From the NCBI GenBank assembly GCA_035236585.1, contig CP141137.1, forward strand, positions 9,378,327-9,442,326: a stretch of 64,000 nt of DNA, read 5' to 3'. This document shows, in pieces, positions 10,521-23,800 of the stretch; position 1 is the first letter of the stretch, and every line of letters begins with the position of its first letter. Below the pieces are notes generated by a model, which saw only the letters and a list, made by a program, of their open reading frames with translations, was not told the DNA's origin and searched no databases. A program made the position numbers and the translations under genes. The DNA comes from Warburgia ugandensis (lineage: Eukaryota; Streptophyta; Magnoliopsida; Canellales; Canellaceae).

Positions 10521-13500
10521 TAAAAGATTCGATCTAATGGTGAGTACAAAATGTACTTCTGCACTTTGTTTGTTTATTTCATACTTCTTTTTTTACAAGC
10601 TTGGAGAATTGGAAATATGTTTTTATATAAAACATTATTGAGTACAACTCATCTTCACACGTGGGGATGACATGAAAACAAGGATATCATTAAACTGCAA
10701 TTAACATTAGAGTCAATCATTAATGCTCACTTCCAGCATTGAAGCATCTCCCATAGTGTAGTTCTGCTCCTCCAAAAGTTTCATTTGGTGCTCTACTCAT
10801 TCTCTTTACAAGTTATGCCAAAAATATCAAAGGTACCAAAGTTTTGTGTTATATTCTCTCTCTCTCTCTCTCTCTCTCCATTGACAATGAACTGGAAGCA
10901 AAAAGAATTAGAGAAAATGAAAAAAGAAGACCAATCTAATGGATGAATTCAAGGAAGATGATTCAAAGATATGTTTGAACTACTTGCAATAGAATTTAGA
11001 AATTTTAGTAAAGATTTAGGATTCACAGACAAATAGTTTGTCTCTCATTTGGGTCCCCACAGTTGAATGAAGTTAAGCCCTCCAAAAGCCTTAGAAACCA
11101 GTGAGAGGAAGAGGAGAATGCAAAGGAAAGGGCAACCTGCATGAGAAATGTATTTATGTGCCCCTAAAATTTTAATTTTGAGCTTGTAAGCAGGTATAAC
11201 TTGCAAATACGTGAGTATAACTAATTAAATGGATGGGCCAATTATGGGCAATTTAAAATGGTGGTGAAACCCCAACCCATGATTGGGTTCATACAGGTGG
11301 GTCATAGGAGAAAATTGACACATCTATTTGCAGCTCAGGTAATACACAATAAACATGACTTAAATTGTTTATTTGGTGGGCAAGCTACACACTAATTTAA
11401 GTATTGCATGCTTTTAAGCAAGCAGGTTTATGCAGAAGCCCAAAACTACGAGCTCCTTAAATTCCTAATTCATCACATCAAAGGACCCTCTCCCTCTGTG
11501 CCATCATGGTAGAAGGTTATTGCCCTTTCACTTAAATTTCTTTCACTAGCGAACTACAAGGATGATCAAGCTTACGATTAAATCTCAACATCAGCATCAT
11601 AGTGGAACATGAATTCTAATCGAGGCATTGATCTATTGTGTCATTATGAGGGGAACCATACGGACCAAGGCAAACAATGTCTACAACGTTAGTTACAAAC
11701 AACTCAGCATCCCTCCTAGAATATTCTTGGTCATGGGTGTAAGTCACTAATTTCTTCTTTGGCTAGAGATTAGATTCAGGAGAGTGTGTGAGTGACTTGC
11801 TATGTCATTCTCAGCTTGTAAAAAAAATTTAAAAATAAACTATACTTGGTCCTTAGCCTCCATGGTCAAGCCAACTTTTCCATATACATAGGCATCATAT
11901 AGTCGATGTTGAAGCTTTTCTTACTAGAATCATTAAGATGTCTCAAGAGTTACAGATCATCTAATCAAGGACAGATGAACACAATGGGTTAGACTACATT
12001 TTACATTGTATCAACCCAGTCGTATCTTCAAGGCTTTTTTGGCTCAAACATGTTTGATGGGAGGGCCAATTAAAGGAAGAATGAATAAAAAAATAAAAGA
12101 AAGAAATGAAATAGCAAATTGGGTATACATGCCATGAGCATCTTGGGTCAAAAGATTCAAAAATGACTTTTGGGAGTAATAAGGCAAGCATTTTCTCAAG
12201 TTTGATCCCTAGGACAAATCTTACTTTTATAAGCTAGGGATTTTATCTTAGCTCCCTAAGCATGTTACACTCTTGTTATGTACTATTTCATATTAATTTC
12301 TTCTCATATTAGCCATTATAAAAACTTTCTCCTTACAATTATAGTTACAAAGTTTAGGTTTAGGATAACGAAGAGAAAGGAAAAAAGTTATCATTATAAT
12401 GTAAATTTAATCTTTTATTTTGTAATGGCAACTTAGATTCTTTTTTTTAATGTTGAACACAAACACACATGAGTGACCTCCACCTGATCTTTGGACTCAT
12501 GGCAATGTGTTCTTCCTGTTGGTCATTTAGGGGTGCTGTGTAAAAAGAAGTCTTTGTACTTTGGGTTTTTTATGTGTATTGCTTTTCCATATTCCACATC
12601 TCTCCATTGCAAAATGCTAAGCCCCACCATTGAATGGATTTCTCTAGCACAACTTTGACTGCAATAAATTACAAATGCAAAACACTCCTGCATAGCCTAA
12701 GTAAGACACGAGCCTATTTCAAATGGAAAATGACTTATGGATGCTTAAAATGATGCCATAAAAGGGTGCTAAGAAACTGGGGCCTTTTTTTGGATGAATG
12801 GATTCATTCATCATAGTTTTCCTACCATAGTTGTATAGATACTAAATTTCATAAGTGTTGGATGATTTTATTCATGCCTTTCCTTCATTTTAAATCGTGT
12901 CCATTGATTTTTTTTATTTTTTATTTTTTAAAGTTTGTATTTAGAAGCTTCCTATGGGAAAGATTTTTGGTCATAGCCTGCATAGGGTAAGATGAACATG
13001 ATGAATGTTCAGATTACCCAATTCTGAGGCCTACCTTGGCCGTGTCAATTCCATCATCATTTCTAGCATTCGAGCTCATTTCAAACTTAAATCCGTGCCT
13101 ATCACATCCAGGGGGCTATAGATTCAAATCCTCGCCAAATATATAGATACTAATATAGAAGAAGAAAAAAAATTAGGAAGAGTCCGGATATGTCTTTCTC
13201 CCTAAAGATAAGTTTCAGTACTCTTTGAGATATTATAACTTATGCTTTTGCACAGAAAGAGAGGAAAGCAATTTTTTGCGGAAAGGCTCGCTAGAGTTGA
13301 AAAGGAAAAGGAGAATGGGTGCCAATATCAAACACAAGGCTTCAAATTCACCATTGCTCTACTCATGATGTGGTGGAAACTATTGAATGGGAAACTGCTA
13401 AACTAACAATAATAACAACATTTATGCTGGTAAACACACATAAATCACTTAAGGTAGAAGCAGGTTTTGCCACAAGTCATAGATTTACTGGTGGTAAAGT

Positions 13501-13798
13501 AACCCCATAATAATCATTTTTATCCTTCAACCACCGAGAATGCTTGCTAATAAAATCATTTTCTATTGCAGTGAATTTTAACACTAGCCCTAACCCTAAT
13601 AAAAATTTCTTGATCATAACCAACCCTTATGGATTAATTAGGGTCGGGTCCCCTAATTGGCCTAACCCTTTGCCATCCCTATTTTCAACTACTCTAATAA
13701 TCTACTATGCGTTATTCTCAAAGCTTTTAACATTGATATTTCAAATTATTTTGATGATAACAAAGCATTTATACATTCATACTAATAATTATTTTTGA
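10521..13798. other. gene-free stretch with a (TC)n microsatellite
   Basis: A CT/TC run occupies 10855-10878. The remaining 3.2 kb is AT-rich with only short open frames; no domain, splice-consistent exon or known repeat was recognised. Confidence 0.4.
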
Positions 13799-14425
13799 GT
13801 ATGTGTTGAAGCAATTATTCAAATGAACACAAGATATCACAAATTTTATGAAGGATCAAAGATTGCTACAAGAATGCTCATGGCACAAGAAGCAAGCCTC
13901 ATGCATGATCAAGAAAAGTCAAAGCAAGTCAAAATTGAAGACTTGAAGATATAATTCTAAAAGTTTACTTTTGAGATCTTGCGCTTGTATGCTTGAATAG
14001 ATATGAATATTGGCGAAGAGCACACAACTCATACATTTCATTCCGGCATGAAAAATTAATTTTAAATTGAATTTTGATCATTAATAATAAAAAATTTACA
14101 TGACTTAAAAAAAAATTATGATCAAATATTTATTAAATTATGTCACAAAATATTTTTCATGGTTCAAAATATTTATTGATGATGTAAAATCATGTCATAA
14201 ACATTTTTATTTGCATTGTCAATTTTTTAAAGACATGAAACAATTATTTTTAAGAAATATTGACGATTTTAAAAAATTACATATAAAATAATTTTTTAAA
14301 TCATGATACAAAATTATATGTGATCTATGTGGCATCAAAGAATAAAATAACTCAAATAACATGAGTACAAATATTCTCCATAACATTCCACTCAAGTCAT
14401 GCACCATATATTTATAATCTTAGTG

Positions 14426-14778
14426 AGGAACATATGACACCACTAATACATGCTTTCACTTCATGTTGTTGCACATGCTAGTGCTTGTCTCACGTAGGGA
14501 ACATATAACTCCACTAATGCATGCTTCCACTTCATGTTGTTGCACATGTTAGTGCTTGTCTCATGTGGGGAACATAGTAGGGAATATATAACTCTACTAA
14601 TGCATGCTTCCACTTCATGTTGTTGCACATGTTAGTGCTTGTCTCATGTGGGGAACATAGTAGGGAATGTATAACTCTACTAATGCATGCTTCCACTTCA
14701 TGTTGTTGCATATGCTAGTGCTTGTCTCATGTAGAGAACATAGTGGAGAACATATTATACCAATAATGCATGCTTTCA
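14426..14778 (+). repeat. tandem repeat array in the solo LTR U3 region
   Basis: Units begin about 14426, 14498, 14581, 14664 and, partially, 14747, with spacings of 72, 83, 83 and 83 bp. Each has 'ctaatgcatgcttccacttc', 'atgttgttgcacatg' and 'agtgcttgtctcatgt'. The longer units carry an extra 'aacatagtaggg'. Confidence 0.9.
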
Positions 14779-14802
14779 CCTCTACTAACCCTCAAATTAT
14801 GC

Positions 14803-14811
14803 TATAAAAGG
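14803..14811 (+). promoter_or_regulatory. TATA box of the solo LTR
   Basis: 'ctataaaag' directly follows the tandem repeats, which matches the U3/R layout of an LTR promoter. Inferred from position. Confidence 0.55.
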
Positions 14812-15927
14812 AACCCTTCACCTCCTCATTTTACATCTATTCATTGTAAGAGAAATCAAGAGAGATTGAGAGCAAAAACACTCCAAAAAAATCAGTCTCG
14901 CTACTACCCATATTTCTCCAGAAAAATCCTTCAAATAGTGTTCTTCTTGAGTGATCAAAGAGTCATACTTTTGCTACCATTTGCTAAAATTTTTAAAAGC
15001 TCTAAAGTCTAGAAACTCACTTTAGTTGCTGCCCTGCTCTAGTCCAGAAAATTTCCTGGCAGTCCAACTTTTGAGTGTTCAAAGAGTGCAATTACTTATG
15101 TTCTTCATTGCTATACTTCCCTATCTGCTAATCACACATAAATCTTATTTTCTTTTGTTAGCAAAGCTCTCCAGATTTATTTTTTGCTTAAAATTCATTG
15201 CCTATTTATTTTGAAGTACATCATTGCACATTCACAACTTCTTTTAAAAGCACCTCACTTTATCTTCTACATACTAGTGCTTACATTGTGCATTGCTTTT
15301 CTAAAAAACAAAGAAGCGTTATATATTTATTAAGCTTATTTTTTAACACATACTTTTACATATATCTTGCCTTCTTGAAAAACAAAATATTGAGCATGCA
15401 CAGTCTTGCATATACATATTGCTCATAGCACACTTTGCCAAAATCTTTATATTCTTTCTTGTATGCAAAAACAGTGAATAAGAATGTAATATATATCCTA
15501 AAAGAGGATTCATTGTACTTAACCTTCATATTCTTGTATTTGGTGTTTAAGGTTGGATCACCACATCAAAATGCCTTGAATTCTTAGTGTTTTAAGTTGG
15601 TTCACCGGATCAAAAGACCTTAGTTGTAAAGGGGTTCTTATCTCCTATTGTTAAAGCAAGTGAATAGTAGAAACCTCAAGTACGGTTGTTAGCCTTGGGA
15701 AGCAAAGTGGAGTAAGCCTTGGATACAAGGACCAAACCACTATAAATTCTTGTGTCCTTTTGTCCTATTTACTATCTTTGCTAGCTTTATTTTTGCTTAT
15801 TTTCTTCACAAGCACATTTATTATTCTTGAGTTAAAAAGGTGTTGAACATTGTGCTTTATTGTTTTAATTTTTCAAAAAGCTTAATTCACCCTCTGTCTT
15901 GAGTTGCCTACATCGATTTTCAGTATG

Positions 15928-16867
15928 GACAATCCATGTACAATATTCAAACCCTTCTACTGTTCACACAACTCTAAGGCAGCCTTCAAAGGGACAGTTG
16001 AGAAAGAAAAAATGTCATTATGTGCCTAAACAAAAGAGTCCAAGTATTTTCAAGCCCATAGAAAGAGTCTTATATTTAGAAGCTACTTTTAATTTTTTCA
16101 AATTCTCACATTAATTTTGTAACCAATTTATCTTGTTTTAAATTGCATATAACAAAAATCCCTCTGACTGGATGTCCTTCGCATGTGTTTCCTTATTGGA
16201 TCATTGATATCTAAAATAAAACAACAAAGTGGCTAAAATAATCTTACTAGTGCGATTTTTGGGGAGAAGGGTTACCATGCCGTCCCAAATAGGATGAACC
16301 ACTCAGATCTTCCAAAAGATGTGAAAAAGGCAACATTTGAAAATAAGATGTTAGCTTTAGTGTTTGAAAATACCAAGACTAGGTAGCAAGTAGTGGGAAA
16401 TCAAAACTTAAAAAGAAATAGTGGCAAATCAAAGGCTTAAAATCATCTAAAGGAGAAGAATTTCTATGTGCCATTCATAACAAGCTCTATTAGATAAATT
16501 GTTTGGATCATTCAATAGTCATTTGTCGGTTATTATTTACCATCTATATTGACACTCCACCATATAAGAACTCCATCTTGTGAGGATAATTAAGGAGAAG
16601 CCTTGAGCCAAGGTCACGTACTCCAATGGTGGAAGAAGGGTCTTGTCTATGCTTAGGTTAATATGACTAGTAAGACTAAATAAACAAGACTAAAATATGG
16701 ATGGTGAAGCGACTTTTAGTATGCAAACCATACTGACTAAAAAAAATTAAACAGAAACAAACAATAAACTTGAAGTCTTTGAATTATTATTATTATTAAT
16801 TATGTTTCATGCTTTCCAAAATGTACCTTGCCCGTGAACATCAATTGTCACTATCCTGTGCCCATTT
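15928..16867. other. gene-free stretch
   Basis: Nothing recognisable apart from the TSD of the next SINE at 16853-16867. Confidence 0.4.
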
Positions 16868-17048
16868 AAGGGCAGCCCCAGTGCATGAAGCTCCCGCCTA
16901 TGCGGGGTCCAGGGAAGAGGCGGGCCACAATGGTCTAAAGTAGGCAGCCTTACCTTGTATTTTTGCAAAAGGCTGATTCCACGCCTTGAACCCGTGACCT
17001 CAAGGTCACACGACGATAACTTTTACCATTGCGCCAAGGCTGCCCTTC
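16868..17048 (-). mobile_element. Au SINE with perfect 15 bp TSD
   Basis: Full-length, minus orientation: T-tail side 'aagggcagcccca', core 'ccttaccttg', B box complement 'ccttgaaccc', A box complement 'accattgcgccaaggc'. 'atcctgtgcccattt' is repeated at 16853-16867 and 17049-17063. Confidence 0.93.
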
Positions 17049-17319
17049 ATCCTGTGCCCATTTGAAAATACTTTTTTGGCATTTGTGGAAGTTCTTGTTT
17101 CTATGTCCAAGTTTTGTCTATATTTATTGCTAATATTCAAATCGAGGTTGAACTCGTTCTAATCTTGAATTGGCTATTCTCTTACCATATGCCTTAATAT
17201 ATGTTACGAAGAACCATATGATTTTTAGAGATAGAGAAAGAGACTGCTTGAGTATGGAACTTCTAGTAATGCCCATTGTTTATTGATCCAGGAAAAGCGT
17301 TGAGCAATTGAGAAATATA

Positions 17320-17500
17320 AAAGGCTGCCCCAGTGCACAAAGCTCTAGTGTAAGTGGGGTCCAGGGACGGGCCAAACCACAAAGGTCAATAGTATGCAGC
17401 TTTACCTTGCATTTTGTAATAGACTATTTCCATGCCTTGAACCCGTGACTTCAAGGTCACACGACGACAACTCTACTGTTGCGCCAAGGCTCTCTTTCCA
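17320..17500 (-). mobile_element. Au SINE
   Basis: Full-length minus copy ('aaggctgcccc' to 'gcgccaaggctctcttt'). TSD of 15 bp with 2 mismatches: 17305-17319 and 17501-17515. Confidence 0.92.
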
Positions 17501-18337
17501 CAATTAAGTAATATATGAATAAATATTGCAAAGGAACTGCAAACCAAAATTGAGAAGTATTATGAAGGGCTCCCAAATTTATTAGATCACCAAGATACAC
17601 TGAAGTCATTCATGCTTTTTGTAAATACCTGATCTCCATGTGGTGGCAAAACATTATGGTGTATACCCTTTACAAGGTTTCATTTAAATATGGTGGGCCT
17701 CAATGTGGATGATAGTCAAATAACACTTACCATCTAATCAATGATGGGCAGCATGAGAATTAATTAAGAAGATCTTTTGATCATCTATCTTATTACTTAC
17801 TTTCTATCATTATCAACACACTCATGCCACATTGTCTTTGCTCTTTTCCTTTTCTTCTAATTAAGAGATTTTTGCCAATTAGTTCCTGTTTTGGAATTTT
17901 TTGTGCAATTAGTCATCGAATAACTCTTAATGATCATTAAGTGATACTTTGAATAATGTTTGCCAAGTAACTCCCTCCTGAACCCAACTTCTGTTAATCG
18001 TTGTTGCCTAATCTTTGAAAAAATCCAACATTGCTCCTATTAATTATGTCAAACAACTTTGTAATCTAATAAAAGGGCATCTTTCCTATTCCAATAAAAC
18101 TAAATGCATAATATTGGCCTTATTTTAGATCACCTAGACACAAAAGGGGATTTAGTGGAATAAGAAAGGCTTATAATTTATTTGGACTAGCATAATAAAG
18201 TTGTTTCATACAATTATTATGGGCAAGACTGGGCTCTACAAGGAACATAAATATAGGGAAGTTGGTTTTAAGGACTTAAGGACAAATACTTTTTAAACTA
18301 GGCACTTTATGATCATTTAAAGTTATTAAATGACTAA

Positions 18338-18523
18338 CTAAAGAAGGGGAGCCTTGGTGCAAAGGTAAAAGTTGTCATCATGTTACTTTGAGGTCACATG
18401 TTCAAGGCATGGAAATAGCCTTTTGCAAAATGCAGGGTAAGGCTGTGTACTTTAAGCCCTTGTGGTCCGCCCCTTCCTCGGACCCCGCATAGGCGGGAGC
18501 TTCATGCACCAGGGCTCCCCCTT
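18338..18523 (+). mobile_element. Au SINE
   Basis: Full-length plus copy with A box 'ttggtgcaaaggta' and a slightly degenerate B box ('atgttcaagg'). TSD 'ttaaatgactaa' at 18326-18337 and 18524-18535. Confidence 0.93.
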
Positions 18524-18717
18524 TTAAATGACTAATTGAGCATTAAATCTCAAAGTAAAGACCATTCGGCAAATTCTCTTTCATCATTTCATTAAATCGT
18601 GATTTGCTCTTAATGGGAGGACTTTGTGCATTGCATATTGGAACTAGATGCTCAATGATATTAGCTCAGGATAGCATAACCTTTAGCAAGATGAAAATGT
18701 GCGCTTCCAAAAGCTAA

Positions 18718-18891
18718 TGGGATAATAAAAGGGCAGCCTCGGTGTACAAAGTTCTCATGAGAAAGGATAAACTATAGGAATCAACAGCACACAATCTTAC
18801 CTTGCATTTTGCAAAAGACTGTTGCCATGCCCTGAACCCGAGGCCTCAAGGTTACGCCACGATAATTCGACGACCGTTGCGTCAAGGCTCA
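18718..18891 (-). mobile_element. Au SINE, diverged
   Basis: Minus copy with a diverged 3' half (18738-18790). B-box complement 'cctgaacccgagg' and A-box complement 'ccgttgcgtcaaggct' still readable. TSD 'cttccaaaagctaa' at 18704-18717 and 18892-18905. Confidence 0.9.
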
Positions 18892-18905
18892 CTTCCAAAA
18901 GCTAA

Positions 18906-20883
18906 AGGAAAAATGATAGGAAAAAAGAGAGAAAGAAATTCGAGGCATAAACGCCAATATTGATGACTAAAGCACTTTTCATGTGCCAAGGAAAAGTGCT
19001 CAATACACCACCTTCCCACGACCTGCACCATCACATTCTTTAATTCTCTCTCTCTCTCTAGCTTTGTTCTTGTTTAAACCTACCTTTCTTCCATGGACCT
19101 TTTAGGCCTGGCCCATATTAACCCACGCTGAATCACTTTATTATGACTGTCATTACTACGAGAAACACACTGAATCCATTTTAAGACAATGGTTTTTGGT
19201 ATTAGTACATAAACACATTTCTTTGGGACAACAAACCAAGGAGGATCTAAATATTCCAATCTGCAACTGGAAATTTATTTGTCTGAAGGATGCTAACCAT
19301 TACATTTAGCTGTTGGGAGATGACAACTAAAAGCAGGACTAACAGTTTTCTATAAAAGCACATTGTTTGATTGGGTAGTTAGGATCAGTTAGTTGATGAT
19401 ATTAGGACAAAAAGTATTGACCATTGAATCAAGATTTATATGCGATTCTCTACATGAACCAGTTTAAAAATCACTGCTGTATCAGATGAATTTGCATGCA
19501 AATATTTAGTTGTCTGAATATATGAATGAATTCTATTAGTACTGTACTATGAGACCTGTTAGCAGGATTCTTGCCTTCCTACACGGCACCAATCATGGTG
19601 CATTCTCCACGCGCTGAAAATGCATCATAATCCACCAAAAAAAACAAGAAAAAACATAGGACATGATCCCAACAGGCAAGACTGCAGTTCACCCTATGTT
19701 TTATGATCAAAGTGAATAGAAACTGAAGAGCCTACAAACTAATTCATGATTGTTGGATCCCTTTCCGGATCCGAACTATATGTCGTGGCAACACTTGATT
19801 TATTGCTTTGGGTCTTCTAAATGTGAGTGCCATCAATGTAAAGTGAAAGGAGTTTGATCATGGATGGTATCCAAAGCTCCCAATATTTGGGTTATCACAA
19901 TCTCTAGCACATGCTCTATATCAACATAAATGTAATCAAATTCTTGTTTTTGTGAACCACCACACAGATGTTAGCGAGCCAAGAACTATTTAGCACCTCC
20001 CAGCACTCAAAGACTGCCTGAGAAATGTTCCATTCAAGCACACATAGGAATCTGATTTCACTATAGTGGAACATGAACAAGCAAAACAAATGAACATTTG
20101 CAGTGGATCCATCACGGACAATAGTCAGATATCACTATTGCCAACTTGGCCTTAAATACGAACGTTAGGAAAAGGCCCAGCCTCAGTAACACCCTGGTAA
20201 AAGGCTACACGAAAAGCTAGTCTCTCTCCGTCTCTCTTCTCGATTTTAGAACGTTGGAGTTCATCCACGGCCAGCCAAAAACGCTGCTCACCCAAATTGA
20301 CCGAACTGTCGTTCCCCACATCTCCATTTCCATTCTAACGACTCTCTTTATCTGCTTTCCTTGGATTCATATTCTTTTGGACTTTATCTTTTTCTTCTGC
20401 CTTGCTGTTATTCAGTGTTCTTTCTACCTTCACTTCAGGACACACCCACCAGTCCCAACAAAACAAAAGGCAACAGAGGTGGACAAACAAACAAAAACTC
20501 AGAGAAAATAGAGAAAAAAGTTCACCATCCTTTTTGTATAAAATGATCGCATTCACAGCACCCAATAGACTTGCAGATTCTCTGTTCTCTTTAGATAACG
20601 AGCAAAATATGGGTCTGTAAATTTCTGGGTTTCTCATCAAAGACTCTGGTTCTCTCTCTTTCTCATTTAATGCCTTGAGGTGGGAACCGGCTGTTTGAAT
20701 TCACTAATGGACGACTGAAACAGTTGCAGATTCTTTTCTGGGTTATATTTATATCACACTGAAAGGTCTTCATTCTTCTGGGTTTTCCAAACAAATGTTT
20801 GGTTACTCCTCCGTTGGGTGTTTGGAGGCGTAGGGGTGCTGAAGGAACTGATTTTGGGTTGTTACTGTTGTGGGTTTCCTAAA
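18906..20883. other. upstream region and 5' leader of the subtilase gene
   Basis: No repeat or coding signal recognised up to about 20.2 kb. A pyrimidine-rich 'tctctctccgtctctcttctc' at about 20220-20240 and the sequence to 20883 would fit a plant 5' leader. I could not place the transcription start or a convincing TATA box. Confidence 0.35.
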
Positions 20884-23800
20884 ATGGAAAGCATTTATTT
20901 TCTGCATTTAATGGTGCTTTCCATGGGGCTGTGTATGAAGGTTTTGTGTCAGGAAGATGATGCATCAGCAGTTTATATTGTTATAATGAAACAAGCTCCT
21001 GCTGCCCATTTCTATGATGATATGAGCTTTGAGACTACTAGATTCAATCAGGGAGTTCCGGTGAGATTGAGCGGCATCCACAGACACAGGTTGCATTTTT
21101 ATTTCTTACTTTTGTTTTCTTTTTCTGAAGGGATTAATGGTGTCATGTTTTTTTCCCCTTTTTGGTTTGTTTTTCATTTTTTGCCTGTGATTTATTTTTT
21201 ACTAGTTTGTTTCCGTTAATGAGTGTAAGTTGGTGGTTCTACCTTTTTCTCTTTTGATTGTGAATATGGTAAATTCTAGTGGAGTGAGACTTTTTGGATT
21301 TTACTGTGTTTGTTAGAAATGTGTTTTTCTGGTTAGTGATTTTATCACTTGGGTACTTACTGTTTTATTGTTTCCTTCTCCTTCTCTTCACGATCTTCTT
21401 CCTCATTTTTGTTTTATTGATTCCCATGTTGATTTTGTGTTTATTTATCTCGTCCTCTTTCTTTTTCCTCTTTTTTGCCTCCCCTTTTCTTTCAGTATTC
21501 TCCGGTTAACAGTGAGTAATCTCGTTGTTTATTGTTGCAAAAGCTGCATGAATTAGAGGTGCCTCTTGAGTATTTGTTGCTGAAGTTTTTGGTGTTTATG
21601 GCAATTTAGCTCTTTTTCTTGTTCACTGCCGTGTCTTTATGTTTATTTGGGCAAGTAAGTGTTTTTCTTCTGGCCTTTTGTGGTAGCCGGAGAATCTTAT
21701 GAATTGAAGTTATGGTCGGTGATTGTTGCAGAACTGTTTGAATTAGGTGTTTTTCACAGTTTGCTGTGATGACATCTTCTGTATTCTGTGTTTTTCTGGT
21801 TAGTTTTTCTTTCTTGAGACCTAATCAACATCCAGATTATCTGCATTGGTTAACTTTTCTCCCTCGTTATGCAAAATTTTGTACTCAAGTTGGTTTAGTG
21901 CTTGTGTTTCATATTTGTTCTTCTATATTTTCCCCTACTTATTTCCTGCAAGGATTTATACTTTTGCGATTTTCCATTTTTGTTTCATTCTAGGTCAAAT
22001 CTTTGCAAGATTAACATTGAAATTCATTTTTTTTTAAGTTGAGCTTTACATGTGGGAAGGCATGAGTCCTTTATGAGAAGACATCCTAGAACCATCTCAT
22101 TTCTCAAATGATTTAGCAGAACTTGATCAGAAAAATCCCCTTGTTTTATGGATATCCTTTTCTGGTATCATCTCAAAAGATCCTGCAAAGGGTGTGTTTT
22201 AAAAATAATTTTCTCCTTCTTTTGTTTCTAAACTAATTTTAGTTTTGCAAGTTCAGTCTACTACAACCATCTCGTTTGACAAGTGATTGGCCATGCCAGA
22301 CATGGTTAGAAAAATCCCCTTGTTTTGTGGGTATCCTCTTTTTCTATCATCTCAGAAGATCCTGCGAAGGGTGTATCTTAAACATAATTTTCTCTTCTTC
22401 TTCTTTTGTTTTTTTTTTATAACTAATTTTAGCTTAGTAACTTCAATTTCCTAGCTCTGCTGTCTCTTCTTCACATTTTAATTTTGCGAACATCCTTATT
22501 TATAAATCAGTTTTCGGCTTAGTTCCTGTTCTCCATTTTCTTCATTTTTGTTTGACTTCTGGAGCTGCCTATTTAGATGTTAAGTGCAAATGAGTTGCTT
22601 GCGTGGATAAGATTCTTTGTCAGGTTCCTTTCTACTGTTCTTCTCTTTGACCTTGAAGCTTGGGTGTATATTTCTGTTGATTGATGTACAGGAATATTTC
22701 AAAATCTGATCGACATTATGGTTCATATCTGGTTCGGCTTCAAGATTCACTACTGAGGAGGGTATTGAGAGGGGAGAACTATCTCAAGCTATATAGTTAC
22801 CATTACTTGATTAATGGGTTTGCAGTTCTCGTCACCCCTCTGCAGGTAGCTGTTCCTTAGATTTGGAATTGCAGCATCATCTTTGTTCAATTTTTAATTT
22901 GATTGGTTTTGATGCATCATGTCTGTTACCATTTGATTTTGTCACTTTGATTGGTGGCTTTGGGCTTCTTATGATCGAAAATTTTAAGGACTTTTGATAG
23001 CTATTCCAGCAGAACCAAGACAGTCCATTTCGTTGTTGATTTGTTGAATTTGTTATGTTTTGTCTTTCTTCCGTAGCTTCCAATTCTTTTACCTTTTCTC
23101 CTTTGTTTAAGTATTTTGCTTATTTCTTTCTCTGATCAGTCTATTTCACCACCCAAAAGGAAAAATGAAAAGAAAACAAATGATGAAAGTATGCATCTTA
23201 ATGTCTCTAATGGTGTTCTATGAGCTGTTGTCAATATTTACTGTGTCTTCTATGTTTCTGTATGTATTTGCTTCTTTAGTTTTCATATGGTCTTTAACAG
23301 TTTTTCACTAACATCTGATTAAGTCTTATTCCTTTCTTGGCATCCTTTATAGCTGTTGGTTTCAATCTTTCAGCAAGTAGTACTCTGATTTTGTGATCTT
23401 TTCTTGTTGGTGCATTTTGAAGGCAGAGAAGCTTTCAAAGAGGCAAGAAGTGGCAAATGTAGTTTTGGATTACTCAGTTAGAACTGCTACCACACATACT
23501 CCAGAATTTTTGGGTTTGCCTCAAGGGGCATGGGTTACGGAAGGTGGGCCGGAAGCTGCAGGAGAAGGAGTTGTGATTGGATTGATTGACACTGGCATCG
23601 ACCCAACACACCCCAGCTTTGCTGATGACAACTCTGAAAATGCATATCCAATTCCTTCCCACTTTTCTGGAATCTGTGAAGTTACAAAGGATTTCCCATC
23701 TGGGTCCTGCAACAGGAAGCTTATAGGAGCTCGTCATTTTGCTGCTTCCGCTATAAGTAGGGGGATCTTCAATGCTACTCAGGATTATGCTTCACCTTTT

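Larger units (their letters stand above)
13804..15922 (+). mobile_element. solo LTR, probably Ty1-copia type, 2.1 kb
   Basis: Begins TGTTGAAGC and ends ...GATTTTCA, with the 5 bp duplication GTATG immediately outside both ends (13799-13803 and 15923-15927). It contains tandem repeats (14426-14778) just upstream of a TATA box (14803-14811), as in an LTR U3 region, and a 3' 'aattcaccctctgtcttgag' stretch resembling the ends of long copia (SIRE-like) LTRs. No internal domain or partner LTR is present. Caveat: 'ttttgatgataacaaagca' at 13749-13767, often found inside such LTRs, lies just outside this left boundary, so the true start could be upstream. Confidence 0.65.

Noticed and set aside
14426-14778. 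Regularly spaced repeats suggestive of a CRISPR array
   Set aside because: Whole 72-83 bp units are repeated with no unique spacers, and the array sits in a plant LTR.
20818-20883. Upstream in-frame extension of the subtilase
   Set aside because: It begins with GTG and has no ATG; the ATG at 20884 gives a proper signal peptide.
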